Of a stretch of DNA of 64,000 nucleotides, positions 11,084 through 21,722 are shown piece after piece. A program made the position numbers and the translations under genes. This DNA comes from Triangularia verruculosa. Its lineage: Eukaryota > Ascomycota > Sordariomycetes > Sordariales > Podosporaceae. The notes under the pieces were generated by a model. That model ran no database searches. It had not been told where the DNA came from and saw only the letters and a program-made list of their open reading frames with translations. Position 1 is the first letter of the stretch; each line of letters starts with the position of its first letter. The stretch lies in NCBI GenBank assembly GCA_033296885.1, contig MU863935.1, positions 124,001-188,000 on the forward strand, in the 5' to 3' direction.

Positions 11084-12376
11084 TCACAGCCTTGCCGACT
11101 CCTTCATGACCTCTCTCAACATGGGAGCCACCTGCTTCCTGCTGCTCCCAACATCCATCTGCCTCCAGCAGGCCCTCCACTCGGTGTCCTCTTCCCCATC
11201 CAACGCACCGTCTTTCCACCTCTCTAATCCCAACGCCTCTCCATTCTTCTCGACAAATCTCCTGGCCACCTTGGTAGCCTCCTGGCCGCCCAGCGCGCAA
11301 ACAAGCAGCTCTCTCGTAAAGATGCCGCCTGGCTTGGAAACGGTCATGACAGCAGCAATGTCCAGATCTTGCTCCCTGGCCCAGTCTCTCAGCGCGGTCA
11401 AGAAGGTCTGCTTGTCGCCCACCTCGGCCAGGCAAGTCTCAAAACCCTGGACGACGGTGGATATCCCCAGGTTCAGCGACCCGTCCGACCAGCGCTTGTA
11501 GTCTTTTCGCAGGATGTCCCGGTATGAAAGATGGAGGATGCTATCCTTGAGCTCGGAGAGACGGTCAAAGTACTTTCCTCTGACGTAATACCGTTCGCTG
11601 CTTGATCCGGTTCTGCTGCTGCCCAGAGTGGGAACGAGCTTCTGCTCGGCATACTGCGCCGCCTTGATGTCCCAGTCTGTGGTCTTGTCTTTGGAGGTGA
11701 GGTTGACGGTGTCGATTAGAATGGGTGCCATGGCCACCTTGGCGAGCTCTTGGTCGATTTCCTGGTGACTTTCGAGCTGGTCCCAGATTGGCTGGCACTG
11801 TGAGAGAACGAGACTCATGCAGCTGCCGCATTTGGCGAATACCCTTGGTTGAGCATCAGACGGGATGACGTGTTCGTCCTCGTGGTGATCGACGCAGCCG
11901 GCTATGGACTTGTCGAAGCCGCGGCTGGAGAGGTCACCCGTGAGGACGTTGTGGTCGACGAGGTACCATTTTGTGGAGGCCGGTGGGAGATCGGAGGGCG
12001 AGGGGAGGTCGGAGAGGGTGATGAGGTCGTCTGGGGTGACGGAGTTGGGTGAGGAGGGGAATATGGCGTTGAGCTCGGTGCGGAGGGCGAGGTCGGCACG
12101 GGGGAGGTTGGAGAGGGGGATGTGGAGGGTTGGTTGAGATGAGGGCGCATGGGTGCGGAAGTAGGCGTAAAGAACAGCTGAGCAGATCGAGTCCAGATCT
12201 TGGCGGTATGTCAGTGAGATGAATTGAAACGAAGATAAAATTCATGACAGCAGCAGCATACCGGCAGACTCATTCCCCACAACAAAGGTGAGCGGATTCG
12301 GTCTCTGAGAAGCAGGTGTCGTAAGTGCCTTGCGGGCAGTAGTCAAAAATGATTTGAGAGACACCCGCTGTGCCAT
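11084..12376 (-). CDS. PPX1: Exopolyphosphatase PPX1 (DHH family)
   Basis: Exon 1 is 12376..12262, exon 2 is 12198..11084, intron 63 nt; the product is 409 residues. DHH phosphoesterase motifs are clear: GNESADLDS after the splice (motif I), WYLVDHN near the middle (motif II, Asp), and GCVDHHEDE (motif III, DHH). A DHHA2-type C-terminal domain follows (DTVNLTSKDKTTDWD, then RYYVRGKYFDRL and MTVSKPGGIFTRELL). The enzyme removes terminal phosphate from linear polyphosphate with divalent metal. The family is cytosolic or mitochondrial; the N-terminus here is basic (MAQRVSLKSFLTTARK) and could act as a weak mitochondrial presequence. The region between 11819 and 12198 was translated by hand and is fully open. 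It is divergent from the amidotransferase gene. Confidence 0.9.
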
Positions 12377-12892
12377 GATGAGCTCAGTTGACACAGTTTG
12401 TATGGGTTGTCTGGCTGGCTTCAAGATGAGATGGCTGGGATCTCCTGTTCGTCCGACTTATACTCGGTTCAGCAGTGGTTGCAGACACGGTGTAACACAA
12501 TGGCAGGGTCGGAGAAATTTGCCTCTCTCGTGTTAAGGGTCCCGTCAAAAGGTGCCGTCGGGTACCACGCGAGCACAACAGTCTTCCAGGTTGTCAGGAC
12601 ACGGCCGTGTTGGACAGGGCCAAGAACCCGGCAAGCAACGGCTCTTGGCGCTGTCACGGCCCGACGAGACCCTGGAAAGCCGTGGCGGGGCGGGGGCCGC
12701 TTCTCCGACAACGGCCGAGATTGAAGCGGAAGGATTCATTCGCAGCTTATCGGCTTATCCGGTGTCATTGATAAGCCCTTACCGCCACCAACCCTGTTCT
12801 TATATTGTGACTGAATGGGATATATGTTGTAAACACACACCGACACTCCTCCTTTTCAGTCCTGACACACACACACACACCCCCAGCACAAC
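12377..12892. other. Divergent promoter, PPX1 / amidotransferase
   Basis: This 516-bp spacer separates two head-to-head start codons. An (AC)8 dinucleotide run at 12865..12880 lies in the presumed leader of the amidotransferase. Nothing else is evident. Confidence 0.5.
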
Positions 12893-13729
12893 ATGGCACC
12901 CATACGCCTCGCCATCCTCGAGACCGACACTCCTGTCCCTAAGGCAAACGAGAAATACAAAGGCTACCTCGGTGTCTTCACTCATCTTTTCAGACGAGCA
13001 GTAGCCCCTGAGCCACTTGAGTCTGTTTTGACCGTCACGGGCCATGATGTTGTTGCCTTTCCCTCCACCGCCTACCCCGACCTCGACTCGATAGACGCAG
13101 TCCTCATCACCGGCTCAAAGTACAACTCTTTTGACAATGACGACTGGATCTTGACTCTGGTCGAGTTCACGCGCAAAGCCCTCATCCACCCCCGTGTAAA
13201 AGTAATAGGCGTCTGCTTCGGCCATCAGATCGTGGCCAGGACAATGGGGTGTCTGGTCCAGCGGAGCGACAAAGGGTGGGAAGTCTCGGTCACGGATACG
13301 GCCCTCACAGACAAGGGTAAAGAGATATTTGGTGATCATGAAAGCCTTGTAAGTGCCCTGTCTTCCTTCCCTAATCTGTCTCACAAATACTGACAAGTGC
13401 CGTAGAAAATCCAACAAATGCACCGCGACCAAGTCTACGGCATCCCCGCCGGCGCCCAGCTTTTGGCATCAACTGAAAAGTGTCCGAACCACGGCTTCCT
13501 CGTTCCCAACCGGGCGATTACCATCCAAGGCCACCCGGAGTTTACCTCGGATATCATGAGCGAGCTCCTCAGCCTGCGCCACGAAATAGGCGTGTTTGCC
13601 GATGACGTTTTTGAGTCTGGCATGCAGCGCAACAGTGATCATCACGACGGTGTGGATGTTACCAAGGTATTCATCAGATTCCTTCGGGGCGAGTTTGATG
13701 AAAAGAAAGACAAAGATGCTCAAAACTAG
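12893..13729 (+). CDS. Class I glutamine amidotransferase-like protein
   Basis: Exons 12893..13348 and 13406..13729 (intron 57 nt) give 259 residues. The triad of class I amidotransferases is visible: nucleophile Cys at about residue 108 in IGVCFGHQI, and His195 with Glu197 in QGHPEF. VLITGSKYNSFDND is the usual oxyanion strand region of the stand-alone GMP-synthase-like group. Members release ammonia from glutamine or cleave gamma-glutamyl bonds; this subgroup has no fused synthase domain and its acceptor substrate is mostly unknown. The name 'GMP synthase' should not be used, as the ATP-pyrophosphatase domain is absent. The first ATG sits right after the (AC)8 run in a good context (CAACATGGC). 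Confidence 0.85.
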
Positions 13730-13898
13730 AGCCCTTGAATATTCTATAGAGGCCCTGTAAATGATAATCCATGCCACATTCCAAGATTCTGGTTCCTTTT
13801 TGCTCCAAACATGCTCCTAGTATTACAAAAACGGCTGGCCTGCATGGTATCACGACGGAGCCATGGAATAAAATACAGTATTGTACAAGGCCACTCCA

Positions 13899-14978
13899 TC
13901 AGCCACTATTGCTGCTGAATGCACCCATTGCAAGACCCCCTATCGTTCCTGGGGGGGTTACAGAGGTAGAAAACTCGCGAATACGACGAGGGCGCGGAAC
14001 ATCAGACCTCCGCCTTCCAGCATACGCATGGTACCCCTTAAAGTCTCGTCTGGCTGGTGGTGGTCGGTTATAGTTTTCAGCGGCTTCGTTGCCGAGTTCA
14101 TCCCACAGCGTTTCCAAATCCAACTCCTGTCGCCTGGCCTCGGTCAACAGTTGAACAATAACCGTTGTACCCGCCTGACCCACGCCAAAGCCCATCGATC
14201 TTCCCTCCTCATCCACCATCTGAACCTCCTTCTTTGATCCACCGACATTCCCCAAGTTTATACAGATCCATCCGGTGCTGATGCCATCATCACCAGCGCG
14301 AGCACTTCTCGAAGTCCCCAGCATCTTGGCCTTGCGCGCAATACGGCGCAGCTTGATCTTCAGCTCGTTCCTCCCCAGCAGACCATCCGCATCCGCACCA
14401 ATTCCACGCCCTCTCAGCCAGCGAACCAACCTGTCGGCAGACACGTGAAGATGGCGCTCACTGCGGGCTGTGCCAACGAGCATGATCACGTCTTGGCCTA
14501 TCGCCGCTGGTGGGTCCCTATCCCGCAGGTCGATTAATGACAAATCATCCAAGCCCAGCTCCTCCGAGATGTACTTGAGGAGAGGCTCCATGACCTTGGG
14601 GGAGTCCTCGGGAATGTCTGGAAGTGGCGGTGGCTCGTGCATCAGAGTTGGATGTCTTGGCGGCTCAACCTGGAGATACCATGGCACATCAGAAGGCTCA
14701 CTGCTGGTAGCTGTGGTGGTGCTGGACTCGGTTGAAGAGATGGCGTGGTCTGGTTCCGTCCTCGAAGCTGTCTCTTCAATGGCGGGCCCTCTCCTTAACC
14801 GCGGGGATGCTCGAAAAGAGGAATATCTTGCGCCAATGACCGGGGCTACCAATCGTTGTGGCCGAAGTGCTGCTGGCTGAGATGTCCGCGTCTCTGCAAT
14901 GTTGCCAATGAAGGTCCATAGCGCGGACCGAGTGCAGACGGAGCAACGAACAGCTCCCATCACAGATGGTCCGGCCAT
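13899..14978 (-). CDS. ATP25: ATP25-like mitochondrial protein, RsfS-like half only
   Basis: One exon from ATG 14978, 359 residues. The N-terminus is basic and Ser/Arg-rich, as a mitochondrial presequence. The core (PWYLQVEPP, then LLKYISEELGLDDLSLIDLR, GTARSERHLHVSADRLVRWL and DADGLLGRNELKIKLRR) is the RsfS/Iojap-like domain of ATP25, which in yeast acts in mitochondrial ribosome assembly, while a separate C-terminal half stabilises the ATP9 mRNA. Here the frame stops shortly after a basic tail (RREF-like, residues about 330-359). Only 169 bp separate the stop from the end of the convergent amidotransferase, so there is no room for a C-terminal half even with a frameshift. A run of seven G (13953-13959, plus strand) lies near the end. 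Its promoter region is shared with the mitochondrial RNA polymerase gene. Confidence 0.8.
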   Translation of the reverse strand: MAGPSVMGAVRCSVCTRSALWTFIGNIAETRTSQPAALRPQRLVAPVIGARYSSFRASPRLRRGPAIEETASRTEPDHAISSTESSTTTATSSEPSDVPWYLQVEPPRHPTLMHEPPPLPDIPEDSPKVMEPLLKYISEELGLDDLSLIDLRDRDPPAAIGQDVIMLVGTARSERHLHVSADRLVRWLRGRGIGADADGLLGRNELKIKLRRIARKAKMLGTSRSARAGDDGISTGWICINLGNVGGSKKEVQMVDEEGRSMGFGVGQAGTTVIVQLLTEARRQELDLETLWDELGNEAAENYNRPPPARRDFKGYHAYAGRRRSDVPRPRRIREFSTSVTPPGTIGGLAMGAFSSNSG

Positions 14979-15499
14979 GACTGATTGCTGTGGGAATTGG
15001 TTTTGTTTATTTTGTTTGTGTTGATAATCGGGTGTCAGAGGGGTCGGATTTGATGATGTTTTTAAGTAAGAGTCCGTGTGTCGCCCCCCAGTCCCAACCG
15101 TTGCTTCGATAGTGGGGGAGAGGTGGGGATTGTTTCTGCCGTGGGCCAATCAGGTGTGATACAAGTTTTTTTTCCAGAAGGCCTAGTTCGCTTCTGCGGG
15201 CAGCGCGCAAAAGGCAAATGGCAAAATTTTGGCAGTGGCCGCTATCAGTCTGAAGCGATCATCACTTATCGCTTGATTTTTCTGCTGAACACCCCAGCGC
15301 CGGCAGCCCTCTCTTGACCGGCTTGTTTGACCAGACGGGCCCTTCTTTTGTGTTTGAGGGTCTCTATACTCTTGATTAATGTATTGATCCGCCACTTTTT
15401 GCGGATTGCGCACTCTCCGCCTGAGGTCTCAAGTCAACATTCTCCATCCCACCTCGCCCACCACCTTGCCCACCATCGCGAGGTTCCAACTCGAACACC
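14979..15499. promoter_or_regulatory. Bidirectional promoter of ATP25 and mitochondrial RNA polymerase
   Basis: 521 bp lie between two divergent start codons of genes for mitochondrial gene expression. No known motif was recognised with confidence. The geometry is seen; co-regulation is inferred. Confidence 0.5.
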
Positions 15500-18400
15500 A
15501 TGCTCGTCCGATCGGGCGCCACCCGGCACACCCTCCCCGTCCGGAATCTCTTGACGTCCAGTTCGCTACGATACCCATCACGATGTCTCGTCCCAAGCTC
15601 CAGCCGTCCACTCGCCGAGGGGCAACGCTCTCTCACTACGGCCCCAGAGTCGAGGCCGGGATCCAAAAAGACCTACCGTGCTCTTGTGGGCTTCGAAAGA
15701 AATTTAGCCACAGCCGTCGGTGAGCAAAGAATCGACGATATCCCGTTCGAAACCATCACGCCGCTTTACCAGCTGCGGCCAATCGATGTCGCCAACACAA
15801 TCCAAATCCCGGACGAGAAGCCACCGCCAGCGCGAGGCCGTGTGAACCAACAAGGCATTCCGGGTGACCATGCCGAGCTCCTTTCCATGTTCGATGCCTG
15901 TCTCAAAGTCGGGAGACTGGAACGGGCTGTCATGGTTTTGAAACGTCTGGAGGCTTTGGGCGGTCTCGAGCCATCTGAGCTGCTGCAAATCTACAATGCC
16001 TACTTCAGGGCCCGAATTGCCCGGATAGAGATGGGCGGGGAGGAGACACAGGATGGGAAGTCGGTAGCCGAAGACGTTTTTCACTACTACGAGACACGGG
16101 TCCATGCAAGACTGCCACTGCAAAGCGAGACCATTGGTCACATGTTGAAGCTGTCTCTACTTTGCTCCACCGGCTCCAAGTTGACATATAGGGTAAATCG
16201 CTACATGAGCCTGCTACCCCAAAACACGACGCTCGACTTGGGTGATATTCTGTCTGCCGACGACCTGGCCAGAATAGCAAAGGTTAGCCCTTCCTACATC
16301 TACACCATGTCCGAAACGACCCCAAACGAGCCCGAAGCCGCACCGAAAATCAACAACGACACCACCGAGTTCTTCAGCGAAACCGAGCCTGGCTCGATGT
16401 CCGAATCATCTGTTCCTCCAGAGGTCCTTGCCACCACACAGAAAGGTTTCGGTCTCACATCATTGAAAAAGACCATTTCGCTGTTTACACAGATCCCCGA
16501 TGGCCGAGATATTGCTTCTCTTTCTCTGGCGGAGAGGAGGGAAATCCAGTCGCGCTTGGAGAAGGATACAGTTGACGCCGCCGTCGACCGTTGGCGCGAG
16601 GAAAACCAGGCAATGACTGAAATGGGCCTCAGCGGCGTAGCAAGTCCCGGCCTAAACGCCAGGCTTTACGAATGGCATACGGACCTGCAGCGTAGGATTT
16701 CGCAAGAGACCAAATTGGCGGTCGAGGCCGAGAAGAAGGAAAGCAAAACCAGTGATGACCTCGTTCGGTGCCAGCTGACGCCCTATCTACTGCAATCATC
16801 CCCTGACCGTCTTGCCGCCGTCACCATCATCTCCTTGCTCAGCCTGGTTTCTGCGTTTGGAGTCGACAGGGGCGTTCCTCTTGCCAGGATTGTGCACCAC
16901 CTTGCCAGCAGTGCTGAAGAGGACATTCGCGTCTTCAAAGTAACACAGAGCATTCCAAGGGACATTATCAGATCCAAAAAGGCTCGGGAGGCCAAAGCCA
17001 AGACCCTTCTAAAAGTCGCTAGGGCGCGGGAGTACCATCTCAACAACGAGGGAGGGGAGGAAAATGCCGCCTCACCAGCAGAACGTCCCAACATGGAGGT
17101 CCCATCCGACTTGCCACTACCAATGTTGGAGCCAAGGTGGCCAGTGACAGTCAAAACAAAATTCGGCGCCTTGCTGCTCGGCGCCTTCTTGGACACGGCA
17201 AAAGTAAACGTCGTCAAGGAGCACCCAGAAACCAAGGAGCTCGTCTCACAGCTGCAGCCTGCCTTCTCTCACACGACACAGCTCAAGAGGGGAAAGAAGA
17301 TTGGCGTCATCATTCCGAACCGAACCTTGGTCGAGATCATGAAGCAGGAGCCCAGAGGTGAGGTGCTTGCGCGCCACCTACCCATGGTGGTGGAGCCTGA
17401 ACCGTGGACCAAATGGGAGAAGGGTGGGTTTCTGGAATATCCCACGGCCGTGGTCCGAGCCAAGGCGCAGGAGAAGGATCAGCAAATCTACACGGAGGCA
17501 GCCATCGAGAGAGGAGACATGGAGCAGATGATGAGGGGCCTTGATGTTTTGGGGAAAACGGCCTGGAGGGTCAACCGCCAGGTTTTCAATGTCATGCTTC
17601 AAGCCTGGAACAGCGGCGAAGAGGTGGCCAACATCCCTCCTGTCAACCCCGACCTGCAAGTACCGGCAGAGCCCGAAACGGCGGACGACCCCTTGGCCAG
17701 ACGTGCCTGGCTCAAGGCTGTCAAGGCCGTCGAAAACGAAAAGGGCGGTCTGCACTCACAGCGATGCTTTATGAACTTCCAGATGGAGATTGCACGTGCT
17801 TTCCGCGACCAGACCTTCTACTTCCCCCACAATCTCGATTTCCGTGGCCGAGCGTACCCAGTCCCAACCTATCTGAACCACATGGGTGCCGACCACATGC
17901 GCGGTCTGCTCAAGTTTGCGAAAGGAAAGCCCTTGGGGGAAAATGGGCTGCGGTGGCTCAAGATTCATCTCGCCAACGTCTATGGTTTCGACAAGGCGAG
18001 CTTAGCGGAGCGCGAGGGGTTTGCCAATGAAAATCATGAGAACATTCTTGATTCGGTTCGGAACCCCTTGAATGGCAGCCGCTGGTGGCTCAAGGCTGAG
18101 GATCCATGGCAATGCCTGGCCACTTGCTTCGAGTTGGCAGCGGCCATGGAGCACCCGAACCCTTCCGAATTTGTCTCCAACCTCCCGGTGCACCAAGATG
18201 GTACCTGCAATGGTCTTCAGCATTACGCGGCTCTCGGTGGTGACACCTGGGGTGCCGAACAAGTCAACCTGATCCCCGGTGAGCGACCGGCCGATGTCTA
18301 CTCCGCCGTCGCCGATATCGTAAAAGAGCGCATCGACTACGACGCCAACGAGCTAAAAATCGAGTATGCTATCGCTCTTCAAGGAAAGATCGTCAGAAAG

Positions 18401-19792
18401 GTGGTGAAGCAGACCGTCATGACGAACGTGTACGGCGTCACTCGCACAGGTGCCAAAAAGCAGATTCTAAAACAGCTCGATGCTCTCTATCCCACCCTTG
18501 GGGAGGATACCGGCATCGAGCCCGGTGTGCTTGCGGCCTACTGTACTTCCAAGGTGTTTGATGCCTTGTCGAGCATGTTCAAGGGCGCCCACGATATTCA
18601 GATGTGGCTGGGTGAGATCGGCGGCCGTGTGTGCCAGTCACTGAGCCCAGAGCAGCTGAAAAGGATTGCTTTGGAGGAGCAGGATCAGAACGAACTCGAC
18701 GAGATGCACAACTCTCCCATGGAGAAACAGCGTACCCGGAGGTCTCGCGCCCAGATTGCTGCCGAGGGGCCAAAGAAGCTGCCAAGGACGCTCAAAAGCA
18801 AAAGCTCATCCACGTTGGACGCTCTCAAGGAAAAGTTCCTCTCCACCATCGTGTGGACGACGCCCTTGCGGATGCCTGTAGTCCAGCCATACCGGGCCAC
18901 CTCCAATCGCGTGGTTGCTACCTGTCTCCAAAACCTCACGCTCATGGACACGGCTCGATCAGACCCTGTGAACCGGCGCAAGCAGCTGCAAGCTTTCCCG
19001 CCCAACTTTATCCATTCTCTCGACGCCAGTCACATGATGCTGTCAGCATTGGAATCTCACGATCGCGGTCTTACTTTCGCTGCAGTCCACGATTCGTTCT
19101 GGACCCATGCAGCCGACGTGGACGTCATGAGCGGCATCATCCGAGACTCGTTCATCAGAATCCACGAAGAAGATGTCATCGGCCGCTTGAAGCGTGAGTT
19201 TGAGGCCCGTTTTGGCGATTCCATGTATCTCGCTACTGTCGTCAAGTCCTCGCCGGCTGGCAAAGCAATTGAACACTGGCGCCGGAGCAGCTACAAGATG
19301 TCCGGCATGACAGCCCGCAAAGAGCTGCTGCTTGAGGTGGAGCGGCGGAGGCTTCTCAAGTCGGAACATATCTCGGAGAGAATCAAGGGCGAGGAGATGA
19401 TCACGCCCGCTAGCATCTTTGAGAAGCTCGGTTCGCCGGATGCGATGATCAGCGCGGCCGAGGTGGTGGAAGCCGAGGCTCAAGACGTGTTTGCCGGAAC
19501 GGGTTCAGAGGCCGACTTTGATGGCCTGGATGGCGAAGGTGGTCTAGCAGAGGATGCGAGAGAGGATGCCGAAGCGGAAGAAGCTACAGCCGAGGCGGAA
19601 GGGTCTGGTGAAGAGTCCCCGAAGGTGTGGAAGGAGAAGTCTCTTTTCGGGGCAAGAAGGGATAAGCCCACCCGCGTCAACACAGCGGAGGCAAAGACCA
19701 CCGTCTGGCTCCCTCTGGCCTTCCCCGACATTCCAGCCAAGGGCGACTTTGACATCCAGATGCTCCGGGATAGCAAGTACTTTTTCTCATGA
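15500..19792 (+). CDS. RPO41: Mitochondrial DNA-directed RNA polymerase (RPO41/CYT-5)
   Basis: An uninterrupted 1430-codon frame. The start has a strong context (ACACCATGC) and a basic, hydroxylated presequence (MLVRSGATRHTLPVRNLL). The N-terminal extension includes helical, PPR-like segments (residues about 130-180). The catalytic half is T7-like: DFRGRAYPVPTYLNHMGADH in the palm; motif A HQDGTCNGLQHY at about 898 with catalytic Asp900; motif B RKVVKQTVMTNVYGV at 966-980; FPPNFIHSLDASHM; motif C VHDSFW with Asp1198. It ends in KYFFS, the aromatic C-terminal foot of this family. A basic insertion (about 1060-1110) and an acidic Glu/Ala stretch (about 1320-1380) interrupt the C-terminal third; similar insertions occur in filamentous fungi. 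The enzyme transcribes the mitochondrial genome. The intronless state of such a long gene is notable beside its intron-bearing neighbours. Confidence 0.95.
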   Translation: MLVRSGATRHTLPVRNLLTSSSLRYPSRCLVPSSSRPLAEGQRSLTTAPESRPGSKKTYRALVGFERNLATAVGEQRIDDIPFETITPLYQLRPIDVANTIQIPDEKPPPARGRVNQQGIPGDHAELLSMFDACLKVGRLERAVMVLKRLEALGGLEPSELLQIYNAYFRARIARIEMGGEETQDGKSVAEDVFHYYETRVHARLPLQSETIGHMLKLSLLCSTGSKLTYRVNRYMSLLPQNTTLDLGDILSADDLARIAKVSPSYIYTMSETTPNEPEAAPKINNDTTEFFSETEPGSMSESSVPPEVLATTQKGFGLTSLKKTISLFTQIPDGRDIASLSLAERREIQSRLEKDTVDAAVDRWREENQAMTEMGLSGVASPGLNARLYEWHTDLQRRISQETKLAVEAEKKESKTSDDLVRCQLTPYLLQSSPDRLAAVTIISLLSLVSAFGVDRGVPLARIVHHLASSAEEDIRVFKVTQSIPRDIIRSKKAREAKAKTLLKVARAREYHLNNEGGEENAASPAERPNMEVPSDLPLPMLEPRWPVTVKTKFGALLLGAFLDTAKVNVVKEHPETKELVSQLQPAFSHTTQLKRGKKIGVIIPNRTLVEIMKQEPRGEVLARHLPMVVEPEPWTKWEKGGFLEYPTAVVRAKAQEKDQQIYTEAAIERGDMEQMMRGLDVLGKTAWRVNRQVFNVMLQAWNSGEEVANIPPVNPDLQVPAEPETADDPLARRAWLKAVKAVENEKGGLHSQRCFMNFQMEIARAFRDQTFYFPHNLDFRGRAYPVPTYLNHMGADHMRGLLKFAKGKPLGENGLRWLKIHLANVYGFDKASLAEREGFANENHENILDSVRNPLNGSRWWLKAEDPWQCLATCFELAAAMEHPNPSEFVSNLPVHQDGTCNGLQHYAALGGDTWGAEQVNLIPGERPADVYSAVADIVKERIDYDANELKIEYAIALQGKIVRKVVKQTVMTNVYGVTRTGAKKQILKQLDALYPTLGEDTGIEPGVLAAYCTSKVFDALSSMFKGAHDIQMWLGEIGGRVCQSLSPEQLKRIALEEQDQNELDEMHNSPMEKQRTRRSRAQIAAEGPKKLPRTLKSKSSSTLDALKEKFLSTIVWTTPLRMPVVQPYRATSNRVVATCLQNLTLMDTARSDPVNRRKQLQAFPPNFIHSLDASHMMLSALESHDRGLTFAAVHDSFWTHAADVDVMSGIIRDSFIRIHEEDVIGRLKREFEARFGDSMYLATVVKSSPAGKAIEHWRRSSYKMSGMTARKELLLEVERRRLLKSEHISERIKGEEMITPASIFEKLGSPDAMISAAEVVEAEAQDVFAGTGSEADFDGLDGEGGLAEDAREDAEAEEATAEAEGSGEESPKVWKEKSLFGARRDKPTRVNTAEAKTTVWLPLAFPDIPAKGDFDIQMLRDSKYFFS

Positions 19793-21722
19793 TTCTTTGG
19801 CATGGCGAGTGGTGACTGTGGGAGGAGGAGGAGGAAGAGGAAGGAGGAAAGTATATACATTGAGGTCATTGGCATCGGGCGGCGTTTTTCTGTTTGCGGC
19901 TTTGCATCTGCGATTTTCTTTTTTGGATTCAGGGATCTTGCGTGGCGTTTTAGACAAACCTTTGGGAGCATGCGGGCGGAAAGACATCAGATACAAAACA
20001 CTCCCTTTTTTACCGCCCGCGGGCGAGATGAAGTGGGGTGCAGTTTAAGAGAAAATGTATAGTAGAAATATATGGGAGATAGCATGTTGTATGATATGAA
20101 ACTGCAAATATTGAGTCTTTCTTGATTCCAGCCTGTCTTTTCTCGTGATTGCCGGGGAGGTGGTCAGCTCAATCAGGCCTCATCGGAAGTACCTCTCCGG
20201 AGTCCACCTCTAGGAATTTTTCCCGAGGTTGTTGTAAATTTGACTGACCGGCCGTGGGACGACAACAAGTGGGCGATGGGAAAAAGTAAGAACGGGATGA
20301 TGGATGGGCCGGTTGCAATGCCCAGGTCTCCGAACCGGCGACTCAGTACCCACGGAAGTGTGATAACACCTCTGCGCTTGCAGAAGAGAGATAAGAGTCG
20401 CCGAAAAGAACTCCGTTTCTTTTCCTAGACAGAAACATCACAATTAGTAACTGAAATGCTTCCGTGGCGGAGGAGGTTGAACGGCCAAGACGAGGCGTTG
20501 TCACCATGTTTCCTGTAAACCGCTCCCGACTTTCCATGCCGAGCCCAAGTGGCCGGGCTCTTTCCCCAGTTCCAAGTCAAAGAGAAAGCAACACTGAGTT
20601 GTCTCTAAACATTGCGGTACCACGGTTGGAATTCCGTGTTTCTTGTTCAACCTCCAATTCCAGGAACCAAAGCAACATAAATAGGAACTGGTTCCTGGCT
20701 CCCACTTCCCCAGAGGTTATGTATGTACCAGCAACCAGATTTCTGCACTTCTGCCCTTTTCTTGGTTTTTTTTCCCTGCCTTTTCTTACCCGTTCTTTAG
20801 CTACCTTAGCAGCCGTTGCCGGACGTTGGGACAACCCCCCCACGCCAAAGACTTCCGAGAAAATAACGGCTTGGTATCTGCCGCGTCTACCATAACGGGC
20901 ATCGCTGTCTTGGCTCTGAGCCTGAACCTGGAAACATTGTCCGCAAGGACATACACGCCCCGGTTTTAACTCAGCTCGCTCGCCTATCGTTCTGGCACGG
21001 TAGGTAGCAGTCAGTCAATATATTTGTAAATTAAAATCACCCCGAAGAAAAAAGAAACCTGGTGTTTGAACAAGGGGTCTCAACAGCAGGGACATTTCAG
21101 GCCGTGGCATGATTTCAGCACGCATATTTCTCAAGACTTTACCTGCTTGACATGAGATCAGGCAACTGGCATGTGATTCGATCATCTGACAACATACCAA
21201 CTTGGTTTATAGAGAAAGGGTTCCATGAGGATGAACCGATCATATCGCACGGCTTTTCTAGCTGAGCTGGCAAGAAACCTGGACACCAATATTTATCAGC
21301 CAAAGATTTATATGCACCCTATTAAGCGGGAGCCAGCCCAGCAACCCCCAACGACACTCCTCTACTTGTTGCGTTGTATTTTTCCCTACCTCTCCGCACC
21401 TCCACCGGCGATCTTCAATACCTACATGATGTGCCAAGTAGAATCTAACCCCATCTCTATCCCCGTCACCCTGTCGTCGTCGTATCGTGCGCTGTTACCG
21501 TTTCTCTGCTTTTACGTCTCTGGGATGCCTGACACGGCAGATCGCCAGTGTCAAGTGAGGGTCTGATTCAGGAACAAGAAGGGAGAAGGATGAAGTGGCG
21601 TAAATAGTATAAATCCCCCCGAGGCTTCTGACTTATGTTGGCACTTGTAACCCATCTTCCTCACCAACCGTACATCTTCACAAGGTATCTCCTCTACCAC
21701 TCCAAACACCCAAACCGTCAAA
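19793..21722. other. Intergenic region upstream of the small secreted protein
   Basis: 1.9 kb with no supportable gene. A 9-bp inverted repeat CCAGGAACC / GGTTCCTGG at 20660..20698 could form a hairpin. The last 120 bp hold a TATA-like box, annotated separately. Confidence 0.5.
21608..21614 (+). promoter_or_regulatory. TATA-like box of the secreted-protein gene
   Basis: TATAAAT lies 109 bp before the ATG and is followed by a C/T-rich stretch typical of fungal start sites. Motif seen, function inferred. Confidence 0.45.
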
